The notes beneath the pieces were generated by a model that was not told the DNA's origin, did no database searches, and saw only the letters and a program-made list of their open reading frames with translations. A program made the translations under genes and the position numbers. This document shows positions 42,845 through 54,590 of a DNA stretch of 64,000 nt, in pieces. Source of the DNA: Anaspis maculata (Eukaryota; Arthropoda; Insecta; Coleoptera; Scraptiidae); NCBI GenBank assembly GCA_949128115.1, contig OX421961.1:105074363-105138362 (forward strand). Reading direction: 5' to 3'. How positions within the stretch are numbered: the stretch's first letter is position 1; each line of letters opens with the position of its first letter.

Positions 42845-43079
42845 GAGGAGCTTGTGATGTGGTGGTCAGCGCATTCGACTGCCATGCCAGAGGTTGTGGG
42901 TTCGATCTCCATCGGGGACGGTCGGATTTTCGTGTCGAAAAACAAGCTCCTCGATTTAATTGGAATGCTTGCTCAATGCAAGTGTGTCGCATAGCACGTA
43001 AGATTTGAAATATGGTGCCGACCCCTTGAAAAAAAGTCGTCATCGTACCCTTCGTACCAACACAATACATTTTTTCCAT
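42845..43079 (+). mobile_element. tRNA-derived SINE, copy 1
   Basis: The 5' part is tRNA-like, with an A-box-type TGGTCAGCGCA and a B box GGTTCGATCTC. The body GGAATGCTTGCTCAATGCAA then GTGTGTCGCATAGCACGTAA matches the copy at 51893-52232. Its 3' end is diverged or truncated relative to that copy. The acceptor stem does not pair, so it is not a functional tRNA. Confidence 0.85.
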
Positions 43080-43126
43080 AGCCCACTCTTATGAAAAAAC
43101 CGTGAAACTGATTGATTATTTATATA

Positions 43127-43872
43127 CAAGGTGTCCCGAAAATACACCGACAACGTTCTAGCACGGCTTCCTCTCATCAAAATAAAAAAAAAAGTTCCTA
43201 TGAACATGGGTCCGGAAACGCTTCATAAGGGAGCTACAGGCCCCTAAAGGTGGGACTCTGAAGATGGTTGTTAATTTATTATTTCCGAAGCCGTTCAAGG
43301 AAAATCGATCCAACTTGACACATTTAATAACCTTCTTATGCCTAACAAAATTTTAATGCCTAACAAAAATGAAGTTGCTTTGAAATAGATTTTTTTTCGT
43401 CTTGAATATCGTAATTAAAAATTGGCATTTCTGACCACGTTTTCATACATTCAAACTCAAATATCTCGCAAACGGTGCGACTATCGAGGTTGGATAAAGG
43501 GACTTTTTTTTGGAAGAAAACACCAATATTCGATAATTTCTTGTTAAATTTGGAAACAATCCACATTCAAACAAGTTAGGGTTATTTTTACCCCTACACC
43601 TCAGCCTGATCCACCCCTGGTAAATTATTGTGGAATTAATCTTGTCTCATTTTGTTGGGCATAAGAAGGTTAGTGGATGTGTCAAGTTTGATTGATTTTC
43701 CTTCAACAGTTTCGGAGATATTGAATAGAAACCATCTTCAGGGTCCCACCTTTAGGGGCCTGTAGCTCCCTTAGGAAGCGTTTCCGGACCCATGTTCATG
43801 GGAACTTTTTTTCTTATTTTGATGAGAGGAAGCTGCCTTAGAACGTTGTCGGTATATTTTCGGGACACCCTG
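43127..43872. mobile_element. 746-bp inverted-repeat element with CAAGGTGTCCCG ends
   Basis: CAAGGTGTCCCGAAAATA at 43127 pairs with the complement ending CACCCTG at 43872. Arms of about 150 bp match well through GGGTCCGGAAACGCTTC-type and CTGTAGCTCCCTTA-type segments. TATATA flanks both sides. An inner pair (GCCTAACAAAAT and ATTTTGTTGGGC) gives a second stem. It is consistent with the TA-duplication group. No transposase was seen. Confidence 0.85.
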
Positions 43873-43951
43873 TATATATAGATTCGATTAGAAATATTAT
43901 CAATAGCAATAACAAAAAAAGACAGATTGGTGTTCAATTGACGTATCTAAG

Positions 43952-44088
43952 GGCTCGATACCAAGTTGCAGGCGCAAAGTTTGGGACGGCGTAACTCGCC
44001 AAATACAGCGCGGTCTGATTGGTTGGTATCCGCCGTTGCTATGGTAACGGCACCGACGGCGGTCTCAGCCCCAACTTGGTATCGAGCC
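43952..44088. mobile_element. 137-bp MITE with GGCTCGATACCAAGTTG ends
   Basis: GGCTCGATACCAAGTTG and its complement CAACTTGGTATCGAGCC bound a GC-rich centre. The matching arm of the enclosing fold-back lacks it. Confidence 0.85.
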
Positions 44089-44239
44089 GTAACTTCTTAA
44101 TCGTGTTTTGTGCTTGTTTGTACGGTTGCGGCCAAAATAAAGTGGACGATAATGTCAACAAGTTGGCGTGCTGTCATGCGACGTTCAGGCCAGAATCCTG
44201 GAGAATCTGTCAACTGTCGTCCACTTTAAAAAGTCCGCA

Positions 44240-44440
44240 ATAGTACCGAGAGTTCATAGATTAAATGAGTCAAAGGTGCCTGTGAATTCAAAAACGTCTG
44301 TCGAAACTAGGGTAATCCTTACTCCTTTTCTAATAAATTTGTCAAACTTTAACAAGAACGATGCTAGTATTGCTAGTTCCGACAGACGTTTTAGAACTCA
44401 CAGACACCCTTGACCCATTCATTTTATGAACTACCGGTAC
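44240..44440. mobile_element. Inverted-repeat element family Z, copy A
   Basis: TACCGAGAGTTCAT, then GTCAAAGGTGCCTGTGA and ACGTCTGTCGAAACTAG at the left are mirrored at the right, ending AACTACCGGTA. It is closely related to 47930-48294. Confidence 0.75.
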
Positions 44441-44545
44441 AAACAAGCACAAAACACGATTAAGAAGTTACTCGAGAAGTTAGATACGTCAATTATTGCA
44501 CACCATCTGTCACTTTTTTGTTGTTGCTTTTGATAATATTTCAAT

Positions 44546-45354
44546 TGTTTTTTTAAGCATTCCCGATTTTGTCAATTATTTACGAAAATTCTAAAATTTG
44601 ACGCAAAAATGTCACAAAAAGAACATGCTGGTTACTAATTCGGAAAGCTAATTTTTTTCTCTATCTATTAGTGGAAAAATCCAATATGGCGGCCATAAGA
44701 AAAACAAAAGTTTAATATCATAATTTGACATCTAAAAGGCCTGGAAAATTTCTGTTAACGTTGATCGACTCGAAGTGATCAAAAACATAAAACTATGAAG
44801 TTTGATTGATATAGCTTGAATGGTTGGAAAGATAAAAAATAATTTCTGAAATAAAAATTTTCAGTTTTTTCGTGATAAATCCTAAACCAATCAAAATATT
44901 CAAAGTTTCTTTTCAGATTTTCAATCGCCACAAAAATGCGCAACTTTTTTCAATTTAACCAACCTCGTATCTCTCACCGTTTCCAAGATACCAATGGTGA
45001 GCATCGAAATTTTCACCACCCTGTATACTTAGTTCACGTTTTTTTCCTGTTCTACCCTGTATGAATCCCCGCAAGAAATTCAAGCAAAATACCCAGTGAG
45101 GTGTGATTGCTGCCCATTCAAGGAATGTATTCCACATGGTCGCTGTGCTCCTTCATTTAAAATCCCATAGAATGCTTTTTAATTACATAAGCTCCTGGAC
45201 TATAATAATGCTTCATTACATTGCCTTGCGCTATAGCTCAATCCCATTCCAACAACTTTGCTCGATTTAAATGCCTAAAGTATTTTAACCAATCCTATTG
45301 AATAATGCACGCATCATCACGCGCATACATGCCTGCGTTTTTCAATAAGACTGG
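44546..45354. other. Non-coding AT-rich stretch
   Basis: I recognised no gene and no complete element here. Short fragments such as CACCCTGTATAC near 45017 resemble TIR ends seen elsewhere in the window. Confidence 0.5.
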
Positions 45355-45505
45355 ATAAAGCATGCATAGTATTCTACTCGCGGGTAATGGCTATTACTCA
45401 TTCGGATGCTTTACGACACTCGCCAAGGCTCGTGTCGGCAAACTGCATCCTCATGAGTAAGAAGCAATCATTACCCGCTTGTTGAATGATATACTATTAT
45501 TTAGT
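45355..45505. repeat. Hairpin repeat, copy 2
   Basis: GCGGGTAATGGCTATTACTC and ATTCGGATGCTTTACGACAC fold onto TCGTGTCGGCAAACTGCATC and GAGTAAGAAGCAATCATTAC. It is related to 14540-14690 in the same orientation. Confidence 0.8.
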
Positions 45506-46159
45506 GCAAGGACAGGTACTCGTACTATTAATTGCTATAATTAACCCAGTCGGTATAGTAGTGAGCTCGACACAGCTTTCAAAAGTGAAGGTCTCGATTT
45601 CAAATCCGCACTGGGCCAGATGGACTTTTTCACGCGTTTCTTAGTACTGGGGCATCTACTATATCGTGCGGTGATGCCCCGGGAAAAGGGATGAAACAAG
45701 AAAGCCATCGAAACAAAACCCCACTGATTAATCCCTCACTGATTCAAACAATCAAACATGTCTTCATTGTTATCGTCATTACTGTTATCGTTACTGAAAA
45801 ACCCCCATCGAAAAACCTGCTAATAACCTAGTAGTTGATGCAGGACAAAAAAAATTGCCATAGTTAATGGCTCTTAAGTTGAAAACTGAAAAAATATGCG
45901 GAAACTTTGGAAAGAACGTGCTCCTAGGTATTTGTTGGAAGAATTGATTGTGATGATAATGTAGGTGATTTTTTAATTTTTTTTTTGGATTTCTCCTCTT
46001 CTGCGGCTTTTCGTTTTCAGAACCCATAGTGAAAATCGAATGTAACTTAATATTCAAGCGTCTTTTCGCTAGACTGGGGCGCTGTAAAGGTGAGCAAAGG
46101 CCGGTGAGGGTAATAAGTCAAAGTGTACGAACAAAAAATACAAGCTTTTCACATTAGGC

Positions 46160-46440
46160 CATTTGTGTGTGTGCGCGCGTGTGTCTAGGGATTGTGTAGG
46201 TACCTGAGCGTCGATTATTTTTTCGGCCGTCGCGATCTGGCTTTCCCACAATATTGGACGGACGTCTGCGTCTGGCGTCTGGATTCAGAGATCGCGTCGC
46301 GACGGCGACTCAGATGCTGTATGGCCGCCGACGAGTCCGGAAGTGTGCTGTCTAAATATTTACTTCCTCTCGCGTCTCGAAATTTAATTGCGTGTGCGCG
46401 CCTTCCCCTTCGAGGCAATCCCCGACAGTTTGAATTTTAT
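46160..46440 (+). promoter_or_regulatory. CpG-rich stretch upstream of the signal-peptide exon
   Basis: This is a local rise in CG dinucleotides (GATCGCGTCGCGACGGCGAC near 46291) in an AT-rich region, preceded by a GT/GC run near 46165. It lies 0.2-0.5 kb before a candidate first coding exon, so it may be promoter or 5' UTR. Frames on both strands here are not recognisable proteins. Confidence 0.4.
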
Positions 46441-46642
46441 TAGACTATTTGTAAAACCGAAACACCATTTGCACAGTGAAGACAAATTATTGCCCTCTCT
46501 TAGAGAAAAAAATGTGATTATATTCCAACTTCGATAAAACTTCACACAAACACAATGAAAAAAATTGATTATCAAAAATTAACAGTTCTAATAATAATAA
46601 TGTAAACTTGGTGCTGCGGCTGCTGGAAGAATTTTGTAAATA

Positions 46643-46691
46643 ATGTACAAATTGTGGTGTTTTGTGTTGCTTACCCTCGTCACTAATGAAG
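46643..46691 (+). CDS. Candidate first coding exon of a secreted or membrane protein (signal peptide)
   Basis: ATG at 46643 has A at -3 and an in-frame TAA two codons upstream. It opens MYKLWCFVLLTLVTNE, then one base before a strong donor G|GTGAGT at 46692. A short polar start followed by a run of hydrophobic residues, ending at a phase-1 intron, is the classic layout of a signal-peptide exon in animal receptor and adhesion genes. I found no matching second exon in the remaining 17 kb, which would fit long introns. The identity is unknown. Chance cannot be excluded for so short a frame. Confidence 0.5.
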
Positions 46692-46697
46692 GTGAGT

Positions 46698-47615
46698 AAT
46701 AAATAATTTTGAAATTCGTAAAAACAAAACATTCGGATGGCTTTTCCAAAGTAGATGATTTAGGTAATTAATATTCCACCAATAATGTGTTGAACGTAAT
46801 TCATCAGTTATCTGTTGAGTTATCTGCTTACGTTATAATGCATACTAATAACGTTCTATCCATCATCATTACGCGGTGAGTCCCAAAAATTTTTCACACC
46901 AAACTTTGCTTTTAAGACAACAACAACTTTTGTCACCATTTATTCCGGATGTCATAAACTTCGCTTTTTGCTCACCTCCGTTCTAATTCGTCTGAAACCC
47001 AAATTGATATTGCGCATATTCGTACCTGCCTGACTAATATTTTAAAAAGTTTTTCTCCTGGGGTTGCCGCTTTTGTAAAATACACCGTATGAGTGCGGGT
47101 ATCCTATCCTAAAAAAAATTATTAACTTATAAATGTTTCTCCTTGACAGTTATTATGTTCCCCAAAGAGCCCATGAAATATGGAATGAGCAAAGTTCGAG
47201 AAAATTCTTTGTGAGTTGAGGGCGCCCGTAGATATTAAAACATCTTTTTTTGGCTAGTAGTAGGTACCTAGTCCTCCATCACAAGGTTTTAATTTGACGC
47301 TTAAATGTGACATCGGCACATATATATTTATTATTAAAATAATTATAATTATCCAGTTTGTCCCGCCAGTACTTACAGGTCATATTGTGCCGGTATAATA
47401 AGCCATTCGTGAAACATAAATGACAGGTTAATATTTAGGTATAGTTCGAAAGTAAAAGATCCTGAATGCTTTCAGCTCGGTAAGTTTGTAGTGGTACATA
47501 GAAAAATCATTAAAAAAAAACAAACTTACGAAAGCACTGGAAAGTTGTGGGCATTAGGTGCTCTTATCTTTTTTCATTGTGTTGACAGCATTTGTCATTT
47601 ATAGGTATGTTTGGT
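46698..47615. other. AT-rich stretch, possible intron of the signal-peptide gene
   Basis: I recognised no gene and no complete repeat here. Confidence 0.4.
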
Positions 47616-47623
47616 GAATGGCA

Positions 47624-48774
47624 GTGGCGCCGAATAGACCTTATTTTGTGGCGCTCGCCATACCTCAAAATGAGGAGGGGGGTCTAGAGGGGAAAGAGGG
47701 AAAAAAGGAGAAGAAAAGAAAGAAGGAGAAGGAAGGAAAAGAAGAGGAAGAGAGATTCACCCAGCAAATCATTGAATATTAGGATTATTAGGCACTTTGA
47801 ATATGAATGACAGTTATTTACGATGTACCCAGGTATAGGTCCGTATGATCAAAACCATTTTACCTCAAGATAGTGCTGTGACTTATTTTTCTTGCCTTTT
47901 CAAATTGTTGGTATAGTAGTAAGGTAGTACCGAGAGTTCATAAATTAAATGGGTCAAAGGTGCCTGTGAATTCAAAAACGTCTGTCGAAACTAGGCTAAT
48001 CCTTTTGTAATAAATTTGTCAAACTTTGACAAGTTACGTTCCATATTATTGATCTCTGATATGCCATAAGTGCCCGAGAATACTTCAAGTTCGACAATAC
48101 TCCTCGATCATGTAGGTTTTGTGCCCTGCCGTGAAAACCACATTTAAAATGTTACGAAAACGAAAACTGCGACTGGTTTGACAAATTACGAAACCAAAAA
48201 ATTACAGACATCAAATTAACGATGCTAGTTCCGACAGATGTTTTCAAACTCACAGCCACCCTTGACCCATTTAATTTATGAACGCTCGGTAGTATGTCCT
48301 GCAATTTACCTCAGAGTGACATCTGCATGTTGTTTGGCAATCTCCAATGCAAGTCGGTAGGGAATACAACCACTCTCCGTTCTCCAATTTTGTTCCATTT
48401 CGAAAATAACTTTTGATATTGAAAAAAAATTTATACAGTTTTCAACATAATCAAAGACTGACACTGGCATTCAACAGTTTATTCAATCATTCTCATTATG
48501 GTCTCGATTACGGCCTACCTTTGATAAACATATAAAATAATATTTTCGTAGCACTCTAGACTATAGAGGCAAAAAGGTTTTGGTCATAGGTACGGTATTT
48601 GAACAGTCAACTAAATGGACTAGGAAAATCTTACGATCCTACGATTTCACAAAAAAAAACTTTCGATTTTTGAGCAAAATATAATCGGGCCCCGATAATC
48701 GTAGCGTAGCAATAGGGGGGGGGGGTCTAAAATTTTCTTCGCCATAGCTACTTTTTAGGAGTTCGGCGCCACTG
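47624..48774. mobile_element. 1.15-kb non-autonomous hAT element
   Basis: The ends are CAGTGGCGCCGAA and TTCGGCGCCACTG, flanked by a perfect 8-bp duplication GTGAATGG at 47616-47623 and 48775-48782. Inside are a purine-rich run, then element Z copy B, then a G-run at 48716-48725. No transposase was seen. Confidence 0.92.
47930..48294. mobile_element. Inverted-repeat element family Z, copy B, nested in the hAT element
   Basis: TACCGAGAGTTCATAAATTA, then AATGGGTCAA at the left pairs with TTGACCCATTTAATTTATGA then a CGCTCGGTA end at the right. It is longer than copy A by about 165 bp in the middle, so one copy has an indel. Confidence 0.8.
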
Positions 48775-48782
48775 GTGAATGG

Positions 48783-50917
48783 ATTATAATTATGTAGATA
48801 TTTTGTTTAGCAATTCGAATATTGAAGCGATCCATTTGTTATAATTTTCACATGCGAATGCATGAAATTTGACCTATCATTTAATTATTGCTGCAGCGAT
48901 CATCATGCCATAACCATCATAACAATAATGAATTATAGCGAGCATTCATAGTCATATTTTTAGTATTGTAGGTATAATCAGTTTCAATTTTTTTCGATAG
49001 AGTGAGCTATGGAGAAAATGTGTTGTGTTGATACGAATGGTACGATGCTAACTTGATGCTAACGTCTTGACAGCTAGTCGCCTAGATGTGCCATGTAAAA
49101 TGTGACTGTCAATGTCATCGCGACCTGATGTGTACCTATTATGTAAGTGAAAATTGTCGAGATTGCTTATCGAAAATAAGGAAAAAGTGAGTTTTCTTCG
49201 AGTGAAAACTGCTGCAGTCGATAAGAGACATCGTCTATCAGAGTTAGTGGCGGCTACCGAAAAAATTTATGCCGAAGATCGGTAGTACTGAAGAAAATTA
49301 AATGAAAATGCCCATTGCCCAGTGGCTCCAGTGAAGTTGCGAAAACTTCTTTGGATGGACAACAATGATAGAGTTCGACTGCACGAGGTGAGACACACGC
49401 GTGAGTGACCTATTGAAAAACTTTCTCAACATAAAACTTCTCTATTTCTCCTATGTATTTCCTTCTTCATACCTGCTTGCTGTTTTAGTTCGAGCTAAAG
49501 TTGGTGGTACTCACTACTCACTATTCAGTGATGAGCATCAGAAAATGTGATGAGATCAAGAAAATCAAAATGCGCTCTGAGTATTGGGCATTTTTATTCC
49601 ATTCTCTTTGATACTGCCTATCTTCGGCATCATTCCTTCAGTGGCCGCTACTAACCCTGGTAGACGATATCCGTTACCAACCGCAGCAAATTTTTACCCC
49701 AACAAAACTCTCTCGATTTTCTATTTTTGCTACGAATTCTCGAAAGTTTTTACTTGCGCATACATCACATCATGATGACGTTAAAAGTTCCCACAATATA
49801 CATAGCGTATGACAAGTATGTATCTGCTGGGTATCTGCCAATACGTTAGCATCAAATTAGCATCATATCATTTGTATCGTTGGTTTGTATCAACTTCGGT
49901 ATCAACACAACATATTTTTTTCCATATCTTGAAAGGTTAACCACCGGTTTAAAAAAGACAAGCTGAACTTAGATTAAGGCATAATTTTTTTAATATAAAT
50001 TCTAGCTGATTGATCAAGATAAACTCCTGAAATCTGTATGAAATGGATTGATTATTATCTTTTCTGAAATCCAGAGTAAAGTGAAAAGTACAATTTGGTT
50101 CTGTTTTCCCGGTTTCTATGATTGCATCGCCGTTTTTAGCGGATTTTCTCGCTTGTGAAAATCTCTATTGCAGCAACTTTGTCTGTCCGGTGTCCGGTGC
50201 TGGCCGTTATTGAAATTTCTCTCAAACCGCCCTAGCTTTTTAATTTTTTCGCTGTTACATAGCTACCACTATACCAAGGGCGGTCTAGGCTATATTGAAT
50301 TTTCATATTGCACCGCCAACATAGATAAAACCGCCCCGATCAACTTGGAATAACATAAATGTTGCCACAGTCCTTCCTAGACCTGAAGCTTTGGCGTCCT
50401 AGTTTTTTCGAGAATTCATAGCTGCTGCAGCCTGGGCTGTATTTATTCTCTAAAATGCACAGCCGACATGAATAAACCACCCGCGATCAACTTGGAATGG
50501 AGAACATGCGAAGCCACAGTGATCCAATTTTTTCTCTGATGGATAGCTGACTAAAAATGAGGAAGGATAAACTTCTTTTGATTTGTCGCCGCCTCCAAGC
50601 AAAAAATGAACTTTTCTCAACTTACACTAATTGGCATGTTTCCTCAAATATTCCGAACCTCCCAAATCAAACTATGCAACATAAACTTTGTGTTGTCCCA
50701 CACGCCGCGCCGCCTCTAAACTAAGAGATTGTATTTACATCTTACTCCTCAATCAAAGTAGATATTTATTTGGTTCCTCCGCTAATGATTACTTGATATG
50801 GCCACGGTAAAACATCTAAGTATCTCGAATTGGTCGCCACCTCCATACGCCGCTTTCAAATCTCTCTATTCTCAGCAGTATTTATGCATTTACCGTCGAG
50901 AATATGTAACTTACAGG
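48783..50917. other. Low-repeat stretch, no recognised exon
   Basis: This is AT-rich sequence without a recognised element. A GAG|GTGAGA donor-like site near 49388 follows a short open stretch, without further support. Confidence 0.4.
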
Positions 50918-51488
50918 CAAAGGTGGGCACCGTTAACGGAAAAATTAACTTCGTTAAACGTTAAATCGTTAACAAGAAAGTTAACTCCGTTGATCGTTAA
51001 TCAGTTAATTAATTCGAAATGTAACGGAAGTTAACCTTAAACCGTTGACGTTAACTTTTCATACTGTGAACCAAATAATCATCTCCAAAACCACCCGCAC
51101 ATCCCCCTTGAAACCGACAAAACTATAATACATACCCAGCATTATGTATACATTACTAAACTGGGCCAAAATTGAAGTAAACCGCCCAAAATTTTGTCTC
51201 TGTATTTAAATGAGGATATCTCGAGAAAAAAATTGCCCGATTCTGGAAATGTTTGTGTGGTACTCGATAAAGTAATCTTCTGCAGGTTTTACAGTTTCAA
51301 ATTTTTTAAAGACAAATATGGCTGTACAAGTTAACTTTAACGGACTTGAGTTAACGGAAGTTGGATGTAACGGAAGTTACTTAGTCCGTTAATGATTTTT
51401 CAAATTAACTTGGAAGTTAAATCGTTAACGGAAAAGTTAACTTTGTTAATTAACGATTAACGGATTAACGATTTGGTGCCCAGATTTG
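50918..51488. mobile_element. 571-bp non-autonomous hAT element rich in GTTAAC/CGTTAA
   Basis: The ends are CAAAGGTGGGCACC and GGTGCCCAGATTTG, flanked by an 8-bp duplication CTTACAGG at 50910-50917 and 51489-51496. Both subterminal parts are packed with CGTTAA and GTTAAC words in both orientations over about 130 bp, around an unrelated centre. Confidence 0.93.
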
Positions 51489-51892
51489 CTTACAGGATTA
51501 CCACCGTTCAAAAATTGAAATAACCCAGCCGGTAGTAGCACGGTGAGCTTGGCACCAGATCCATCCAAAAATGGAGTCCACAGTACTTCGTTGTTATCGT
51601 CATTGTTATCGTTATACTGAAAAACCACCACAGAAAAAGCCTGCTAACAACCAAGTAGTTGATGCAGACAAAAAAAAGTTGGAAGAAAATCTACTTTTTG
51701 TCATAATTTGTAGATCGGTCGATCAATGTTGCTGAAACTTGGTCAGTAATACTGATTAACCCACCCAATGTTTGGTTGGATGCATCATTCTAAAAATTTC
51801 TTTTCAAGCTAACATTTCTTTATTTTCTCGCGGAGTGGGTAATGCGTCAGTTTCCGCCCTCTTACATGTTATGTGATGAATCAATAATTACC

Positions 51893-52232
51893 GAAGAGCT
51901 TGTGGTGTGGTGGTCAGCGCGTTCGACTACCATTTCAGGGGTCGTAGGTTCGAGTCCCACTGTGGGCGCTTGGATTATCGTCCCCAAAACAAGCTCTTTG
52001 ATTTAGTTGGAATGCTTGCTAAATGCAAGACGTGTGTCGCATAGCACGTAAAATACGAAAGATGGTGCCGACCCCATGCAATGTTGGTGGTCGTTGAAAA
52101 TCCCCATCTTGTGTTGGAACACACAGGGGTTCGGCAAAATTTTCGGTATAGTCGAGGAAAGCATTCACCAGCTTCGGTGTTAGGCCTCGTTGCGGAAATA
52201 GGCCGACGTTAAATAAACGATGAAAAAAAAAA
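51893..52232 (+). mobile_element. tRNA-derived SINE, copy 2, with A-tail
   Basis: The A-box-type TGGTCAGCGCG and perfect B box GGTTCGAGTCC lie in the first 75 bp. The body matches 42845-43079. The 3' part (GGCCTCGTTGCGGAAATAGG, TAAATAAACGATG) ends in an A run, as expected for LINE-mobilised SINEs. Orientation is plus. Confidence 0.88.
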
Positions 52233-54527
52233 TACCATAGTGGTTGTGAGTAAAGAGAATTACGTGAAAACTTTGGCACTTGTTGGAAAAAGCCTAGGAG
52301 GAAAATACATACTGACAGAGCACATCACGTCTACAGCTCATGTTGGCAATAAAACATGAATGGAGAAGAATAGTTTGGGCATGCAAGTCGTGCGTCGTGC
52401 GAGTTGAGCTGCACGCTGAGATGGGTCAATCCAGAGATTAGGTACCTCACTAAGTATAATCATGGCGCGGGAAATTACCCTTGCTACATCTAGAAACCCA
52501 GAAAGGAAACCATACCCAGCTTCTCAACAATTCATGGGATCACTCAAATGAATAATAAAGCGAAAATGTAAAGGGTAAAATCGAGGGTAAAATTTTAGGA
52601 GTTAATAATTGAGTGTTTCACTGCACATAATATTTGAGCAAAACAATAAACGCTTGTCCGCATTCTGTTCCTTTCCGTCTTCCATCTCGTTTGTTACGGG
52701 TCCGTTTCCGTTATTACATTACGGCCTTCGAGGCCCTTCCTGTTTTATTTTATTTATCCAACAATATTACGTTTGCTTATTTATGGCCTCATTTTCATAA
52801 TCGTCGTATACATATCCCGTACTATACCTATTCCAAAGCTCTTATTTTCCCGGTTTCTCTCCCAGACAGGGCAATGATTTGAAAAATCCGCTTACCTATC
52901 TCAGTACCGAGCGCCGTATCTACCTGGATGTCCAAACTAAAATGAAAAAGCTTTTATTTTCGCTTTCGCAGCACGAAACGCAGGGAGCTTCCCCGATAGA
53001 AAATGCTGCATCAGAGCATCGTAGGCCGCACTCCTGAAGCTAGTTTTCCCGATTTTCTTGTTCCATTTCCTTTTTAAGTATTTAAGTACAGGGAGGGACA
53101 ACCCGAGATGGGGGTTGTAATCCGAGTCTTGGGCCTTGAAAGTATGGAAGACATCTTAGAGGATATTTGCGAAGCGAAAATTCCGAGAGGACGATGTCGG
53201 AGTTAAATCAATTAAGACGCGACAAGAGCAAAAGTTTGATCACCGTGTCAGGTGAAATTGATTTTTATTTCGAGAGCAGAAACTCGGGTCGGGGAAAACA
53301 CGAAAAACTTAATTGACGCTCCATCACGCCCGAAATAGCAGGTCGGTGAGTATTAATTAATTAATGGCCATGCTTTTGTAAATTATTCCAAGAGGCATTG
53401 TTTTCCCCCCATGATGGCCAGATTTTTAGTGCGAAATTTTCATCGAAGAGTTCATGTACGAGAGCGTCGCAATTTCCTTTTGTTCAATATTTAACAAGTG
53501 TTAGCTGCTTAGGAATTCAACAAAGATTCACGCTATAGTAACATTAAAATCAAAATCATTAATTCATAAACACTCATAATCAGACGTGAGGGTGGAAATC
53601 CGAGTTTCAACTCTTTCAACTTTAAAGAGAGCATCTTCATTTGCCCTCATCATAGACACCTTTACAACTTTAGCTTATTTTAAACAGCTTTCCTAATGCT
53701 GGCTTAAATTTTTTAAAACTTTCACAGATTTCCAACTTGGTTAAAAATTATTGGATTGGCATTTTATACTTAAAACAAAATTCTTAATAATTAGATCCAA
53801 AAGTCAAATAAGGAAATTTTAAACATCAGAAGCTGTAACAGCCACCAGCAAGGCAGTTAGCTGAAAGCAAGCGGGATAAATAATTTGAATGTATATACCA
53901 GTTTCTCTCTTTGCGATTAATTTAATTCACACCCACCCCCATCCAGCCCAATCAGCTTGCTTGCTTACGAGTATTGTGCAAGCCATTTGCGCGAAATGTC
54001 TAGAAAAAGAAATGGGATAACGAACAGCATTGTCTCTGTTGCTAATGACGGGTGAAATTTATGGGACTATGGCTTAAATTAATAATTCCACTGTTGAACG
54101 TGCTCCAGCGGCATCACGACAATTTTAATTAAACACCATAGTGTGGCAATTTATGCATTAATTATTGGCCGATGGCTTCGTCACATTGGCGGACAATTTA
54201 TGCAAGCTTTTTCAAACATTTTTAATTCATGTTCCTGTTCCAACATTCAGGGCTATGCACATTTTTAACCCATCTACTGTATTTTTAGGGATGTTTTATT
54301 TGCCATCTGAACTAACAGCCTTAGGGCAAGTTCAGCTTCCACCGATGCAAAGTTGCGTCAGTCAAAAAAAGTCAAACTTTCACGTTGATTTGCAGCCTCC
54401 TTCTGGGTCCGAACCTGAAACAGGTATACATGGTACATGACAAATGAAGAACAAAAATGGAAGTGAAAGCCCTCCTCGCATTTGACTAAGATTTGGAGCT
54501 GATGGGTAATGTAGGTACCTGTATCCA
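52233..54527. other. Long stretch without recognised genes or complete repeats
   Basis: This is the longest part of the window where I recognised no repeat. It could be intronic or intergenic for the signal-peptide gene. No exon was identified. Confidence 0.4.
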
Positions 54528-54528
54528 G

Positions 54529-54590
54529 TGGCGTACCTAGCGTATTTGGCACCCGGGGTGGGCTATCCTGTGCCCCCCCCCCTCACACCT
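54529..54590. mobile_element. Orphan hAT-type end
   Basis: CAGTGGCGTACCTAGCGTAT then TTGGCACCCGGGG is a typical hAT MITE terminus. No partner end was found, so it is probably a truncated copy. Confidence 0.65.

Larger units (their letters stand above)
43886..44545. repeat. ~660-bp fold-back with two nested elements
   Basis: Outer arms pair GAAATATTATCAATAGCAA and TTGACGTATCTAA at the left with their complements at 44470-44545. CTTCTTAATCGTGTTTTGTG at 44094-44113 pairs with 44448-44467. The left arm is interrupted by a 137-bp MITE, and the centre contains an element of family Z. Confidence 0.8.

Noticed and set aside
42845..42920. Functional tRNA gene
   Set aside because: A and B boxes are present, but the acceptor and anticodon arms do not pair properly, and a related body follows at 51.9 kb. 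It is a SINE head.
49290..49404. Possible exon ending in a GAG|GTGAGA donor
   Set aside because: No acceptor or conserved protein was found, and one frame is closed by a stop.
51893..51970. Functional tRNA gene at the second SINE
   Set aside because: The B box is perfect, but the cloverleaf does not close and the sequence continues into the SINE body and A-tail.
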